Assembly (NCBI GenBank): GCA_038237625.1 | Contig: JBBRYM010000006.1 | Coordinates: 1-64,000, forward strand | From: JAWVFM01 sp038237625 | GTDB lineage: Bacteria; Actinomycetota; Thermoleophilia; Solirubrobacterales; 70-9 | Length of the DNA stretch: 64,000 nucleotides | Direction: 5' to 3' | In this document: positions 35,404 through 43,200 of the stretch, in pieces | Numbering within the stretch: the first letter of the stretch is position 1 | Layout: each line of letters starts with the position of its first letter | The notes under the pieces: model-generated | The model's input: only the letters and a program-made list of their open reading frames with translations | Told to the model about the DNA's origin: nothing | Databases searched by the model: none | Made by a program: the position numbers and the translations under genes

Positions 35404-35850
35404 CTATTCGGCGTCGGGCGGGCGGCGCATGCGCTTGGTCTCACCACGGCGGCGCTTGCTCCCGAGCCGTCTCTCCTTCGCGGCCCGCCCCGGCTTTGTG
35501 GCGCGTCTTGGCTTCGGACGGTGCAGCCCGCCGGCGATCCGATCGGCAAGTCGTTCGAGCGCCAGCTCGCGGTTTCGCGCCTGGCTTCGCGCATCCTGGG
35601 CGACCGCCGTGACGCGTGCCCCGTGGCGCTGGCGAAGGCGGTGCTTTTGCTCCGGGCTCAGGGCCGCCGACGCCTCGACGTCGAAGACGGCCTCGATCCG
35701 CGAAGCAGTGACGTTTGCATGCTGTCCTCCCGGGCCGGAGGACCGGCTGGCGCGCACCTCGACCTCGCTCAGGGGGATCGAAAGGCGCGACGTGACTCGG
35801 AGCTCCTCGGCGGGGGGCATCCGCCCCAACGTACCCGTCGTGCCGGCCAC
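35404..35850 (-). CDS. arfB: Alternative ribosome-rescue factor ArfB (GGQ peptidyl-tRNA hydrolase)
   Basis: The 148 residues carry the release-factor catalytic domain without a codon-recognition domain: ASRSSGPGGQHANVTASRIE with GGQ at residues 41-43, followed by a Lys/Arg-rich tail (RAAKERRLGSKRRRGETKRM) that in ArfB/ICT1 proteins enters the empty mRNA channel of stalled ribosomes. A shorter start at the Met of MPPAEELRV (residue 11) is also possible and would fit the family length better. It is convergent with the PGI/PMI gene. Confidence 0.9.
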   Translation of the reverse strand: MAGTTGTLGRMPPAEELRVTSRLSIPLSEVEVRASRSSGPGGQHANVTASRIEAVFDVEASAALSPEQKHRLRQRHGARVTAVAQDARSQARNRELALERLADRIAGGLHRPKPRRATKPGRAAKERRLGSKRRRGETKRMRRPPDAE

Positions 35851-35867
35851 GCCATCTGCTTAGATAG

Positions 35868-35900
35868 ATGGACCAGGGAAAGGAGGTGGTCCGAAGTTGA
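35868..35900 (+). CDS. Tiny leader ORF 1 (10 codons)
   Basis: ATG GAC CAG reads MDQGKEVVRS and stops at TGA (35898-35900), which overlaps the TTG start of leader ORF 2. Its codons contain the very strong Shine-Dalgarno AAAGGAGGTGGTCC (35879-35892), which matches the reverse complement of the 16S 3' tail except for one base. It may only be the sequence around that site rather than a translated peptide. Confidence 0.3.
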   Translation: MDQGKEVVRS

Positions 35901-35941
35901 TTGACAGTACTTACGGGACTCTGGAGGTGCCCGGCCGCTAG
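35897..35941 (+). CDS. Tiny leader ORF 2 (14 codons)
   Basis: TTG starts MIDSTYGTLEVPGR, stopping at TAG (35939-35941). The near-complete anti-16S sequence AAAGGAGGTGGTCC is ideally placed, with GGAGG about 10 bp before the TTG. The stop codon sits in the loop region of a small hairpin, CGGCC / GGCCG (35932-35945). Placed before further hairpins and a sugar nucleotidyltransferase gene, it looks like a translated leader peptide. Confidence 0.5.
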   Translation: MIDSTYGTLEVPGR

Positions 35942-36084
35942 GCCGAAACAGGCGGCTGGACCCGCCTGGCGAATCCACCCGGGACACCCTCGCGACGCTG
36001 CCGGACCCAGTCCCCCCGGCGCAAAGGGCGGAGCGAGATCTGTCCAGCCAGTGTTGCGAGGCGCCCCTTCGGGGGCGCCTCGCA
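35932..36084 (+). promoter_or_regulatory. Structured leader RNA with terminator-like hairpin upstream of nucleotidyltransferase
   Basis: Three stems are visible: CGGCC/GGCCG with loop GCTA (35932-35945); CAGGCGG/CCGCCTG with loop CTGGAC (35949-35968); and a 13-bp perfect stem TGCGAGGCGCCCC with loop TTCG (36055-36084), followed by TTTACC. The last resembles a terminator or attenuator 33 bp before the gene. No known riboswitch family was recognised. The 267-bp gap from 35851 to 36117 holds nothing else besides the two tiny ORFs. Confidence 0.6.
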
Positions 36085-36117
36085 TTTACCGCCCACAGTC
36101 AGAAAGAATCGACACCG

Positions 36118-37116
36118 ATGAGAGCGATGGTCATGGCAGCCGGACTCGGGACACGGCTTCGCCCGCTCACCTACGAGGTCCCGAAGCCTCTTGTCCCGGT
36201 CGCAAACCGCCCGGTGATCGCGCACATCCTGCGGCTGCTGGGCGCACAGGGATTCGACGACGTTATCGCCAACGTCCACTGGTTCGCCGACGTCGTGCGC
36301 GAGACTCTCGGCGACGGTTCCGAGTGCGGGGTCAGCCTCGAGTACGAATACGAGAAAGAGCTCCTCGGAACCGCGGGCGGGGTGCGGAATGTGGCCGAGT
36401 TCCTCACGGCTCCCGGAGAGACCTTCGTGGTCCTCGCGGGCGACGCGCTCACCGACATCGATCTGCGTGCGCTCGTCGCTGCGCACGAGCGCTTTGGCGG
36501 CGTGGCAACGCTTGCCTGCAAGCGCGCGACGAACGTCAGCGAGCTGGGCGTCGTGGTCACCTCCGACGACGGCCGCGTGCTCGGCTTCCAGGAGAAGCCC
36601 GACCCGGCCGAGGCGCTCTCCGACCTCGCCAACTGCATGATGTACGCGTTCAGCCCGGAGGTATTCGACTACTTCCCGGCCGATCCGGTGATCGATTTCG
36701 CCAAGGACGTCTTTCCCGCCCTCTTGGAGAGCGACGTGCCGTTCCACGTGCATGCCATCGACGAGTATTGGAACGACGTGGGCTCGCTCGGCGAATTCGT
36801 CCAGGGAAACCTCGACGTGGTGGAGGGTCAGGTCGGGGTCGACCCCCAGGGTGAGATCCTCGACGGCGGCCTCGACGAGGAGAGCCGAGAATCGATGGAG
36901 GGCGGCTGGGAGCTGTCGGGGCGAGTGCTGATGGGCGAAGGGGCGCTCATCGGGAACGGCGCGCGGATCGACGGCCCGGCGGTCATCGGCCCCGGGGCGC
37001 AGATCGGCGATGGCGCGCGTGTTCGCCACGCGGTCGTTCTGGAGCGGGGCGAGATTCCCGCGGAGGGCATCATTGCCGGAGGGGTCGCGGGCCGAAGCCG
37101 CGAGCGGGCCGGCTGA
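36118..37116 (+). CDS. Sugar-1-phosphate nucleotidyltransferase (second copy)
   Basis: The 332 residues begin MRAMVMAAGLGTRLRPLTYE (pyrophosphorylase signature), then VPKPLVPVANRPVIAHILRL, GTAGGVRNVAEFL, the metal site VVLAGDALTDID, and GFQEKPDPAEALSDLANCMM. The C-terminal hexapeptide repeats (LMGEGALIGNGARIDGPAVI) form a short left-handed beta-helix. It resembles mannose-1-phosphate guanylyl- or glucose-1-phosphate transferases; the sugar is uncertain. It is only distantly similar to the enzyme at 33318. Expression is probably controlled by the structured leader upstream. Confidence 0.87.
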   Translation: MRAMVMAAGLGTRLRPLTYEVPKPLVPVANRPVIAHILRLLGAQGFDDVIANVHWFADVVRETLGDGSECGVSLEYEYEKELLGTAGGVRNVAEFLTAPGETFVVLAGDALTDIDLRALVAAHERFGGVATLACKRATNVSELGVVVTSDDGRVLGFQEKPDPAEALSDLANCMMYAFSPEVFDYFPADPVIDFAKDVFPALLESDVPFHVHAIDEYWNDVGSLGEFVQGNLDVVEGQVGVDPQGEILDGGLDEESRESMEGGWELSGRVLMGEGALIGNGARIDGPAVIGPGAQIGDGARVRHAVVLERGEIPAEGIIAGGVAGRSRERAG

Positions 37117-37120
37117 GTCG

Positions 37121-37993
37121 ATGACCGAACGCCACCGAGTCGTCCGCGTCCCTGCCAGCTCGGCCAATCTGGGTCCGGGCTTCGACGTGCTCGCGGCGGC
37201 GATCGGACTCCACGTCGAGCTCGAGGTCGGAGAGGGGAAGGCGCTCACCGTCGATGTCGGCGAGCTCGACCTTCCGCTGGGGCGCGAAAACCTCTGCGTT
37301 CAGGCGTTCGAGGTCCTGCACCCGGCCGACGCCCTGGAGTTCAAGATTCGCAGCGAGATTCCGCTGGCTCGCGGCCTGGGCTCGAGCGCAGCGGCGATCG
37401 TCGCGGGGCTCCTGGCCGCCGACCACCTCTACGAGCTTGGCATCGACCGCGATGCGATCTTCGCCAAGGCGGTCGAGCTCGAGGGCCACCCCGACAACGT
37501 CGCGGCGGCGCTATATGGAGGGATCGTCGCCTGCCCGCCGGGGGCGGGTGCTCCGGCCCTGCTGGAGCCGCCGCAGGGCGTCGAGGCGGTTCTCGTGATT
37601 CCCGCCCACGAGGTGGTGACCGACGAGGCCAGGGCTGCGCTGCCGCCGTCCGTAGCGCGTGAAGACGCGGTTGCCAACGTCGCCGCTACGGCACAGCTCG
37701 TGTTGGGGATCGAGCGCTCGGACCTCGGTCTGATCGCGCGAGGGCTCGGCGACCGCCTGCACCAGTCCGCTCGCGGCAGCCTCTATCCGCGCTCCCTCGA
37801 GCTCGTCGAGGCTGCTGAGGAGGTCGGCGCCCTGGGGGCGACGATCTCCGGCGCGGGGCCAACCGTTCTGGTCTGGTGCTTTTGGCAGGACACCGGCAAG
37901 GTCGTCGCCGAGCTCGGCGAGCGCTGCGAGGGTTGGGCAGAGGTGCGCCGCGCGGCGTTCACGCCCGACGGCGCCGAGGTCATCGCGCTTTAG
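37121..37993 (+). CDS. thrB: Homoserine kinase
   Basis: The 290-residue GHMP kinase has VVRVPASSANLGPGFDVLAA (substrate and N-terminal motif), the ATP-binding loop IPLARGLGSSAAAIVAGLLA, EGHPDNVAAALYGGIV, and the C-terminal GALGATISGAGPTVLVW. This motif order and the SSANLGPGFD start are those of homoserine kinase, which phosphorylates homoserine for threonine synthesis. The ATG at 37121 follows the nucleotidyltransferase stop by 4 bp. A bidirectional hairpin terminator follows. Confidence 0.93.
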   Translation: MTERHRVVRVPASSANLGPGFDVLAAAIGLHVELEVGEGKALTVDVGELDLPLGRENLCVQAFEVLHPADALEFKIRSEIPLARGLGSSAAAIVAGLLAADHLYELGIDRDAIFAKAVELEGHPDNVAAALYGGIVACPPGAGAPALLEPPQGVEAVLVIPAHEVVTDEARAALPPSVAREDAVANVAATAQLVLGIERSDLGLIARGLGDRLHQSARGSLYPRSLELVEAAEEVGALGATISGAGPTVLVWCFWQDTGKVVAELGERCEGWAEVRRAAFTPDGAEVIAL

Positions 37994-38022
37994 AACCCAA
38001 AGGGGTCTGACCCCCTTTAGGT
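37994..38022. terminator. Bidirectional hairpin terminator, contains GGGGTCTGACCCC copy 3
   Basis: AACC, AAAGGGG on one side and CCCCTTT, GGTT on the other pair around TCTGA, between convergent thrB and the NTF2-like gene. The core GGGGTCTGACCCC recurs at 24211 and, in near form, at 27111. Confidence 0.75.
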
Positions 38023-38033
38023 TCAGTCTCGTT

Positions 38034-38471
38034 TCAGTCCAGCAGGCCGAGCTGGCGCAGGATCGAGACCGAGTCCGAGTAGACGTCCTTGCGCTTGACC
38101 AGCCCGCCCTCGAACGGGATCACGTCGAGCCCGTCCCAGGTGATCGTCCGGCCGGTCGGCTCCGCAACGAGGTCCCCGCGCGTCATGCGGTTTTCGTGGG
38201 TAGCGGTCGCCGTCCATTCCTGAACGATGAGCCCGTCGCGAGCGTAGGTGCGGCGCCCTTCGAAGCGGATGTCGGGCCAGGTCTCGAAGATCGCGCCGAT
38301 GTGGCCGCGGACCTCTTCTCCCTGCGCCGACTCGTGGGCGGTGTGGTTCTCGAAGACCATGTCCGGCGCGTGCATGGCCATGATCGCGTCGAGGTCGTGG
38401 GCGTTCCACGCGTCGTTGTAGCGCCCGATCGCCCCCTCGAGGGCAGTTGGGCTGTCGGGGCCGTCACTCAT
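38034..38471 (-). CDS. NTF2-like / SnoaL-type protein
   Basis: The 145-residue protein begins ALEGAIGRYNDAWNAHDLDA, followed by IMAMHAPDMVFENHTAHESA, the usual N-terminal pattern of NTF2-like ester-cyclase relatives, and ends ILRQLGLLD. The end resembles that of the SnoaL-like protein encoded at 11948-12406 (ILGQLGLV), suggesting paralogy. The ligand is unknown. Its ATG overlaps the stop of the upstream ParA gene (ATGA). Confidence 0.8.
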   Translation of the reverse strand: MSDGPDSPTALEGAIGRYNDAWNAHDLDAIMAMHAPDMVFENHTAHESAQGEEVRGHIGAIFETWPDIRFEGRRTYARDGLIVQEWTATATHENRMTRGDLVAEPTGRTITWDGLDVIPFEGGLVKRKDVYSDSVSILRQLGLLD

Positions 38472-39271
38472 CGGCCGGCGCCCGCGGGCACCAGCTCGGC
38501 GCTGACCTCGTCGAGGGTCGCCAGCAGGTCGTGCAGTCCAAGCCGGCGCAGGATCTCACTGCCGAGCGAGAGATAGTCCGCCCCGCGGGCGGGGCGGTAG
38601 TCGAGGATCGGCACGCCGCGCTCGGCCGACTCGGCGTAGGCGATCGACTGTCGGATGACCGATCTGAATAGCTTTGTTCCGAATCGCTCCTGTAGGGCCT
38701 CGAGGGTCTGGCGCGCGTGGCGGGTGCGCATGTTGGCGATGTTGAGGCACACCCCCAGAAGCTCGAGCTCCGGGTTGAGGCTGTCGCGTGCGAGGTCGAG
38801 GACCTCCATCGCCTGCTCCATCCCCTGCAGCGAGAAGTACTGTGCCTCCGTCGAGAGGATCGCGTACGTAGCCGCGCAGAGGGCATTGACCGTCAGCAGG
38901 CCCAGGGTGGGCGGGCAGTCGATGAGGATGATGTCCCGCTCTCGCTTGAGGTCACGCAGCGCGTTGCGAAGCGTCACCTCTCGGCCGATCTTTCCGGCCA
39001 ACATCAACTCGGCCTCGGCGAGGGTCAGGTTTGCCGGGATGACCCGGCCGTGAACCGCCTCGGCGGCCCTGACCTGCCCTTGGAGGACCTCGGTGAGGGT
39101 GGGGGACGCGTCGGGATCGGTGTCGAAGTAGTCGGAGAGGTTTCCCTGCGGGTCGGCGTCGATCGCCAGGACATCGAGACCGAGACGCTCGAAGACGTCC
39201 GTGAGCGAGCGCACCATCGTCGTCTTCCCCGTCCCGCCCTTCTGGGATAGAACCGCGATCGTCGCCGACAT
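38468..39271 (-). CDS. ParA/Soj-family ATPase
   Basis: The 267 residues have the deviant Walker A VLSQKGGTGKTTMVRSLTDV, then LAIDADPQGNLSDYFD (A' motif), Walker B IILIDCPPTLGLLTVNALCA, and a C-terminal domain. It is a ParA-type ATPase, but no ParB gene or parS-like site is adjacent, so a role as an orphan MinD/ParA-like positioning protein is as likely as chromosome partition. The C-terminal region PILDYRPARGADYLSLGSEI is typical of chromosomal actinobacterial members. The ATG at 39271-39269 gives the expected start. Confidence 0.87.
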   Translation of the reverse strand: MSATIAVLSQKGGTGKTTMVRSLTDVFERLGLDVLAIDADPQGNLSDYFDTDPDASPTLTEVLQGQVRAAEAVHGRVIPANLTLAEAELMLAGKIGREVTLRNALRDLKRERDIILIDCPPTLGLLTVNALCAATYAILSTEAQYFSLQGMEQAMEVLDLARDSLNPELELLGVCLNIANMRTRHARQTLEALQERFGTKLFRSVIRQSIAYAESAERGVPILDYRPARGADYLSLGSEILRRLGLHDLLATLDEVSAELVPAGAGR

Positions 39272-39300
39272 CGCGGCAACTATAAGCCCGCCCCCACTTC

Positions 39301-39330
39301 TGGCGACTTTCTTACCTATGCAGTAAGGAA
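39301..39330. repeat. Left boundary repeat of decayed AbiEi/DUF559 cassette
   Basis: TGGCGACTTTCTTAC (39301-39315) is repeated in inverted orientation at 40173-40187. Within this end the sequence is itself a near-palindrome, CTTTCTTAC and GTAAGGAAG around CTATGCA. Confidence 0.75.
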
Positions 39331-40169
39331 GTCGGCAGCGAGGTAGCGGCGAAGGACCCCCACCATGCGATCGGGCTCCTCGGTGACCTGCCGCCAGGTA
39401 AACCGAAGCACCTCGTAGCCCTCCGAGCGCAGGAAGAGATCGCGGCCATGGTCGTCCTCGAACGCTGGCGGCCGCGGTGAGCAGACCAGCCATCGGTTTC
39501 GACCGCGACGCGATCGAACGGCCAGACGAAGTCCACGGTGTAGGGCCCGACCGGAAGGTTGACCTCGGGCCTGGGGATCTTCCGAGATGAGCAGAGCCGC
39601 AGGAAGCTCCGCTCGAGCTCAGAGCGCGCTCCGCCATCGCCATCCTCATTGCCGATCTCCATCCGCTTGTAGTTCGCAGCCCTGACGGCCTGGCTCACCA
39701 GCTCGTCGTCCTCGGTCCGCCGCAGGTCGGCGATCGTCCTCGCCGGCGTGGTCACCGTGACGCGGTTGCACGGCAACTGCCGTTGAAGTCAATGAGGGAA
39801 GACGGTGAATCACGAGTCCCAGGCGCCTCGCTCTGCCACCTGATCCCTGGATGGAGACGTGGATCGGGAAGGTAAATGCTTTAGAAGCCCCCAGTGCTCG
39901 GCCGCCGAGAGGTGGCTGAGAACGGCATCCTCGCCGCAGGCCAAGACCGCCGCCATCCATCTTCCCTCGTTGCTCAAAGCCGTATGGCCCACCGCATAGA
40001 CGCCGCGGTAGACCCTGTGCAGACGGTCTCGTTGCGTCCAGGCGGTAATCATCCTCGCGCTCAGCCCACTGGCGAGCAACTGTGCGGTGGTGATGACGCC
40101 ATGCTGAGTGGCGGCGATCCGCGCCATGGCCGATTCGAGCGATGCCGGGCTGTCGAGCTTCTTACCCAC
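39319..40169 (-). pseudogene. Decayed AbiEi-antitoxin-domain / DUF559 protein
   Basis: The first part reads in one frame from GTG 40169: MARIAATQHGVITTAQLLAS, then RDRLHRVYRGVYAVGHTALS and AVLSHLSAAEHWGLL, the winged-helix AbiEi N-terminal domain. It then continues in a second frame (GLVIHRLPSLTSTAV), a third (TTPARTIADLRRTEDDELVS, RSELERSFLRLCSSRKIPRP, VNLPVGPYTVDFVWPFDRVA) and finally shifts again after HRGRQ into FEDDHGRDLFLRSEGYEVLR, ending in a stop near 39319. At least three small frameshifts break one gene of about 280 codons with a C-terminal Vsr/DUF559 nuclease-like fold. Both ends coincide with inverted repeats. Confidence 0.8.
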
Positions 40170-40187
40170 TGAGTAAGAAAGTCGCCA
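40160..40187. repeat. Right boundary repeat of decayed AbiEi/DUF559 cassette
   Basis: GTAAGAAAGTCGCCA (40173-40187) is the exact reverse complement of 39301-39315. It also forms a near-palindrome with CTTCTTAC (40159-40166). It overlaps the start codon of the decayed gene and lies about 100 bp upstream of gltB. Confidence 0.75.
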
Positions 40188-40287
40188 TAAGCCGGGTTTC
40201 GCCCCCAGGTTGTCGGTTTATACTTCCGGCTGTCCCATTGCCCGTCGCGCGCCCGCTCGAAGAAGGCGCGGTACCCGGGAGGTCAGC

Positions 40288-43200
40288 TTGTCCACCGATC
40301 GCGCCCGCGCGTCCCACGGGCCTGAAAAGAGCGTCGCTCGCTCAGGCGAGCCGTTTCGCTACTCGCCCGAGCTTCCCTGGCGCCCGCGCGTCTCGCCCCC
40401 GAGCGTGGAGGACAAGGACGCCTGCGCGATCTACGCGTCGGTCCGCAAGGACGCGACTCCCAACCGCGCCCCGGTCACGCTCGCCCTCGAAAACCTCCAG
40501 AAAATGCTCCACCGCGCGGGCAACGTCGACGGCGAGGGGGACGGCTGCGGCATCCTCGTCGACATTCCGCGCAAGATTTGGGCCGAGGAGATCCGCGCCG
40601 GCGGGCACAACCCGGCGCTCTCGCTCGACCCGGCCTTCGCCGTCGCCCACGTCTTCGTCGACCGCTCAACGGATGTCGAGAAGGTGCGCCACGACGCCCG
40701 CGAGATCCTCGACCGGGGCGGGTTCAGGATCCTTGCGGAGCGAGTCGGCGCCGTCGACTCTCACGCCCTCGGGCCAACCGCGCGCGAGGAGGAGCCCGTC
40801 TTCTGGCAGATCGCCGGGCTCGTCGCCGACGCCGACCGCGCCGAGCGGGTGATCTTCGGCCTGATGCTCGAGCTCGAGCAGAAGCTGGGCGTCCACGTGC
40901 CGTCGTTTTCCTCGGCCACCTGCGTCTACAAGGTGATGGGCACCCCGAAGGTTCTCGGCGAGTACTACCCGGACCTTCGCGACGAGCGCTTCGAGACCAT
41001 CGGATGCTTCGGGCACAACCGCTACTCCACCAACACCTGGCCCACCTTCAGCCGCGTCCAGCCCTTCACTGTCCTCGGCCACAACGGCGAGATCAACACG
41101 ATCGAGCAGCTGCGCCAGGAGGGCCGAATGCTCGGGGTCGAGATCGAGCCGGGCAACTCCGACTCTCAGGACCTCAACCGAGTCGTCGACAGCCTCATGC
41201 GTGTCGACGGGCTCTCGCTCGCCGAGGCGATGGAGATGGTCGTCCCGCCGATCGTCAACGAGATCCGCACCCTTCCCTCCGACCTCCACGACTTCTACAT
41301 GTACCTGCGTGAGGCCATGGGCCCATTCGCGCAGGGACCGGTTGCGCTGATCGCCCGCCACGCCGACGAGTGCGTGTTCTCGGCCGACGCCCTCGGCCTG
41401 CGGCCGCTGTGGAAGGTGGAGACGGCCGACGATTTCATCTTCAGCTCCGAACCAGGCGTCGTCGGGGTGCAGGAGATGGTCTCCGAGCCCAAGCCCCTGG
41501 GTCCGGGCGAGAAATTCATGGTGTCGATCGATCGTTCCAAGCGCCGCTCGACCCTCACCGAGCACGCCGACATGCAGCGCGAGGTTGCGCGCCGCTGGCT
41601 GGCAAGGACCGGCGCCGAAGAGGCAGCTCCGTACGCGCGCGTCCTGATCACGGGTGGGCCGCTCGAGGGAGCGGAGATCCCCGGGTACACGTCCGCCGGG
41701 CCAGCCGAGCCCGTCAAGGTCGAGGAGGGGATCCTCGCCGCTTTCGGCTGGCAGCGCGACGACGTAAAGCTCTGTCAGCAGATGGCTACCAACGGCGCCG
41801 AGCCGATTGGCTCGCTCGGCTACGACGGCCCGCTCGCGGCGCTATCGCCCGAGCGCCAGAACCTGGCCGACTACTTCAAGGAGACCGTCGCGGTCGTCAC
41901 CAACCCCGCCATCGACCGCGAGCGCGAGATCGAGCATTTCTCCACGCGAGCCCTTTTCGGCCGTCGTCCATCCATCCACGACGCGGCCACCGACACACTC
42001 TCGGTCGAGACCTCGTTCTCGGTCATCCTCGGCGGCCACCACGGCCTGGCCCCGCTGTCGGACTCCACCTATCGCCAGATCGCTCGCGACGAGCGCACCT
42101 ACGTGCTCGAGGATCTGTGGGAGGAGTTCCGCGGCCGCGCGGCGGCCATCGACGTGGCCCTGCTCGAATCCGAGACCACCGAGGGCGCAATCGGGCGCAT
42201 AAAGCAGGAGGCCGTCAAGAAGGTCCGCGACGGGGCTGAGCTGATCGTCCTCACCGACCGCACCGTCTACGACGGCGAGCGCCGGTTCCTCGACCCGCAC
42301 CTTTCGATCTCGGCGATCGATCAGGCGCTCAAGCAGTTCAAGGTCGGGCCCGGCGAGGAGAACCTCCGCCGTCGCTGCTCGCTCCTGCTGCGCTCAGGCG
42401 CGCTTCGCAACGTCCACGACGTGGTCCTGGCCCTGGGCCTTGGCGCCAACGGAGTCTGTCCCTACGTGATGCTCGAGGTCATCTGCGTCGACGAGTACGA
42501 AAACGACATCCGCAATATCTGCGCCGCGCTACGCAAGGGAATCGAGAAGGTTATCTCCACCATCGGCATCCACGAGACCCGCGGCTACGCCCGCCAGTTC
42601 TCCTCGATCGGGATCAAGCCCGAGCTTGCCGAGATCTTCCAGACGCCCTCCTTCGCGGGCTCGGAGAAGGCCGGCGTCGGCTTCGCCGACCTCGACGCCG
42701 AGTCCGACGCACGCTTGGCACTCCTGCGCGACTCCGGCGGCAAGCCGGCGAAAACCTTCCGCTTCTACCCCAAGGTCTACAAGGCCGCGGTCGCCGCGGC
42801 CAACGGCACGGCGACCTACGACGAGTACTCCGACAAGGTCCGCGAGCTCGAGGCGGCGAGCCCGATCTCGATGCGCCACATCATGGCTCTGCGCTCGGAC
42901 CGGGCCCCGGTCGAGGCCGATGGGGTCGACGCGAGCGTCGGCCAGCATTCCTACCCGCTCGTCATCTCGTCGATGAGCTTCGGCTCGCAGTCGGAGTCGG
43001 CCTTCCGCGCCTACGCCGAGGCGGCGAAGCAGATCAACATCCTCTGCATAAACGGGGAGGGTGGGGAGATCCGCGACATGTACGGCCAGTACCGCAAGTG
43101 GCGCGGCCAGCAGGTCGCCTCGGGTCGCTTCGGGGTGTCGGCGGAGATGCTGAACAGCTCCTACGTCGCCGAGATCAAGATCGGGCAGGGCGCAAAGCCC

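Noticed and set aside
39649..39649. N-terminal extension of the ParA reading frame up to 39649
   Set aside because: The extra residues come from the decayed AbiEi/DUF559 gene; the conserved ParA start (MSATIAVLSQKGG) has its own ATG at 39271.
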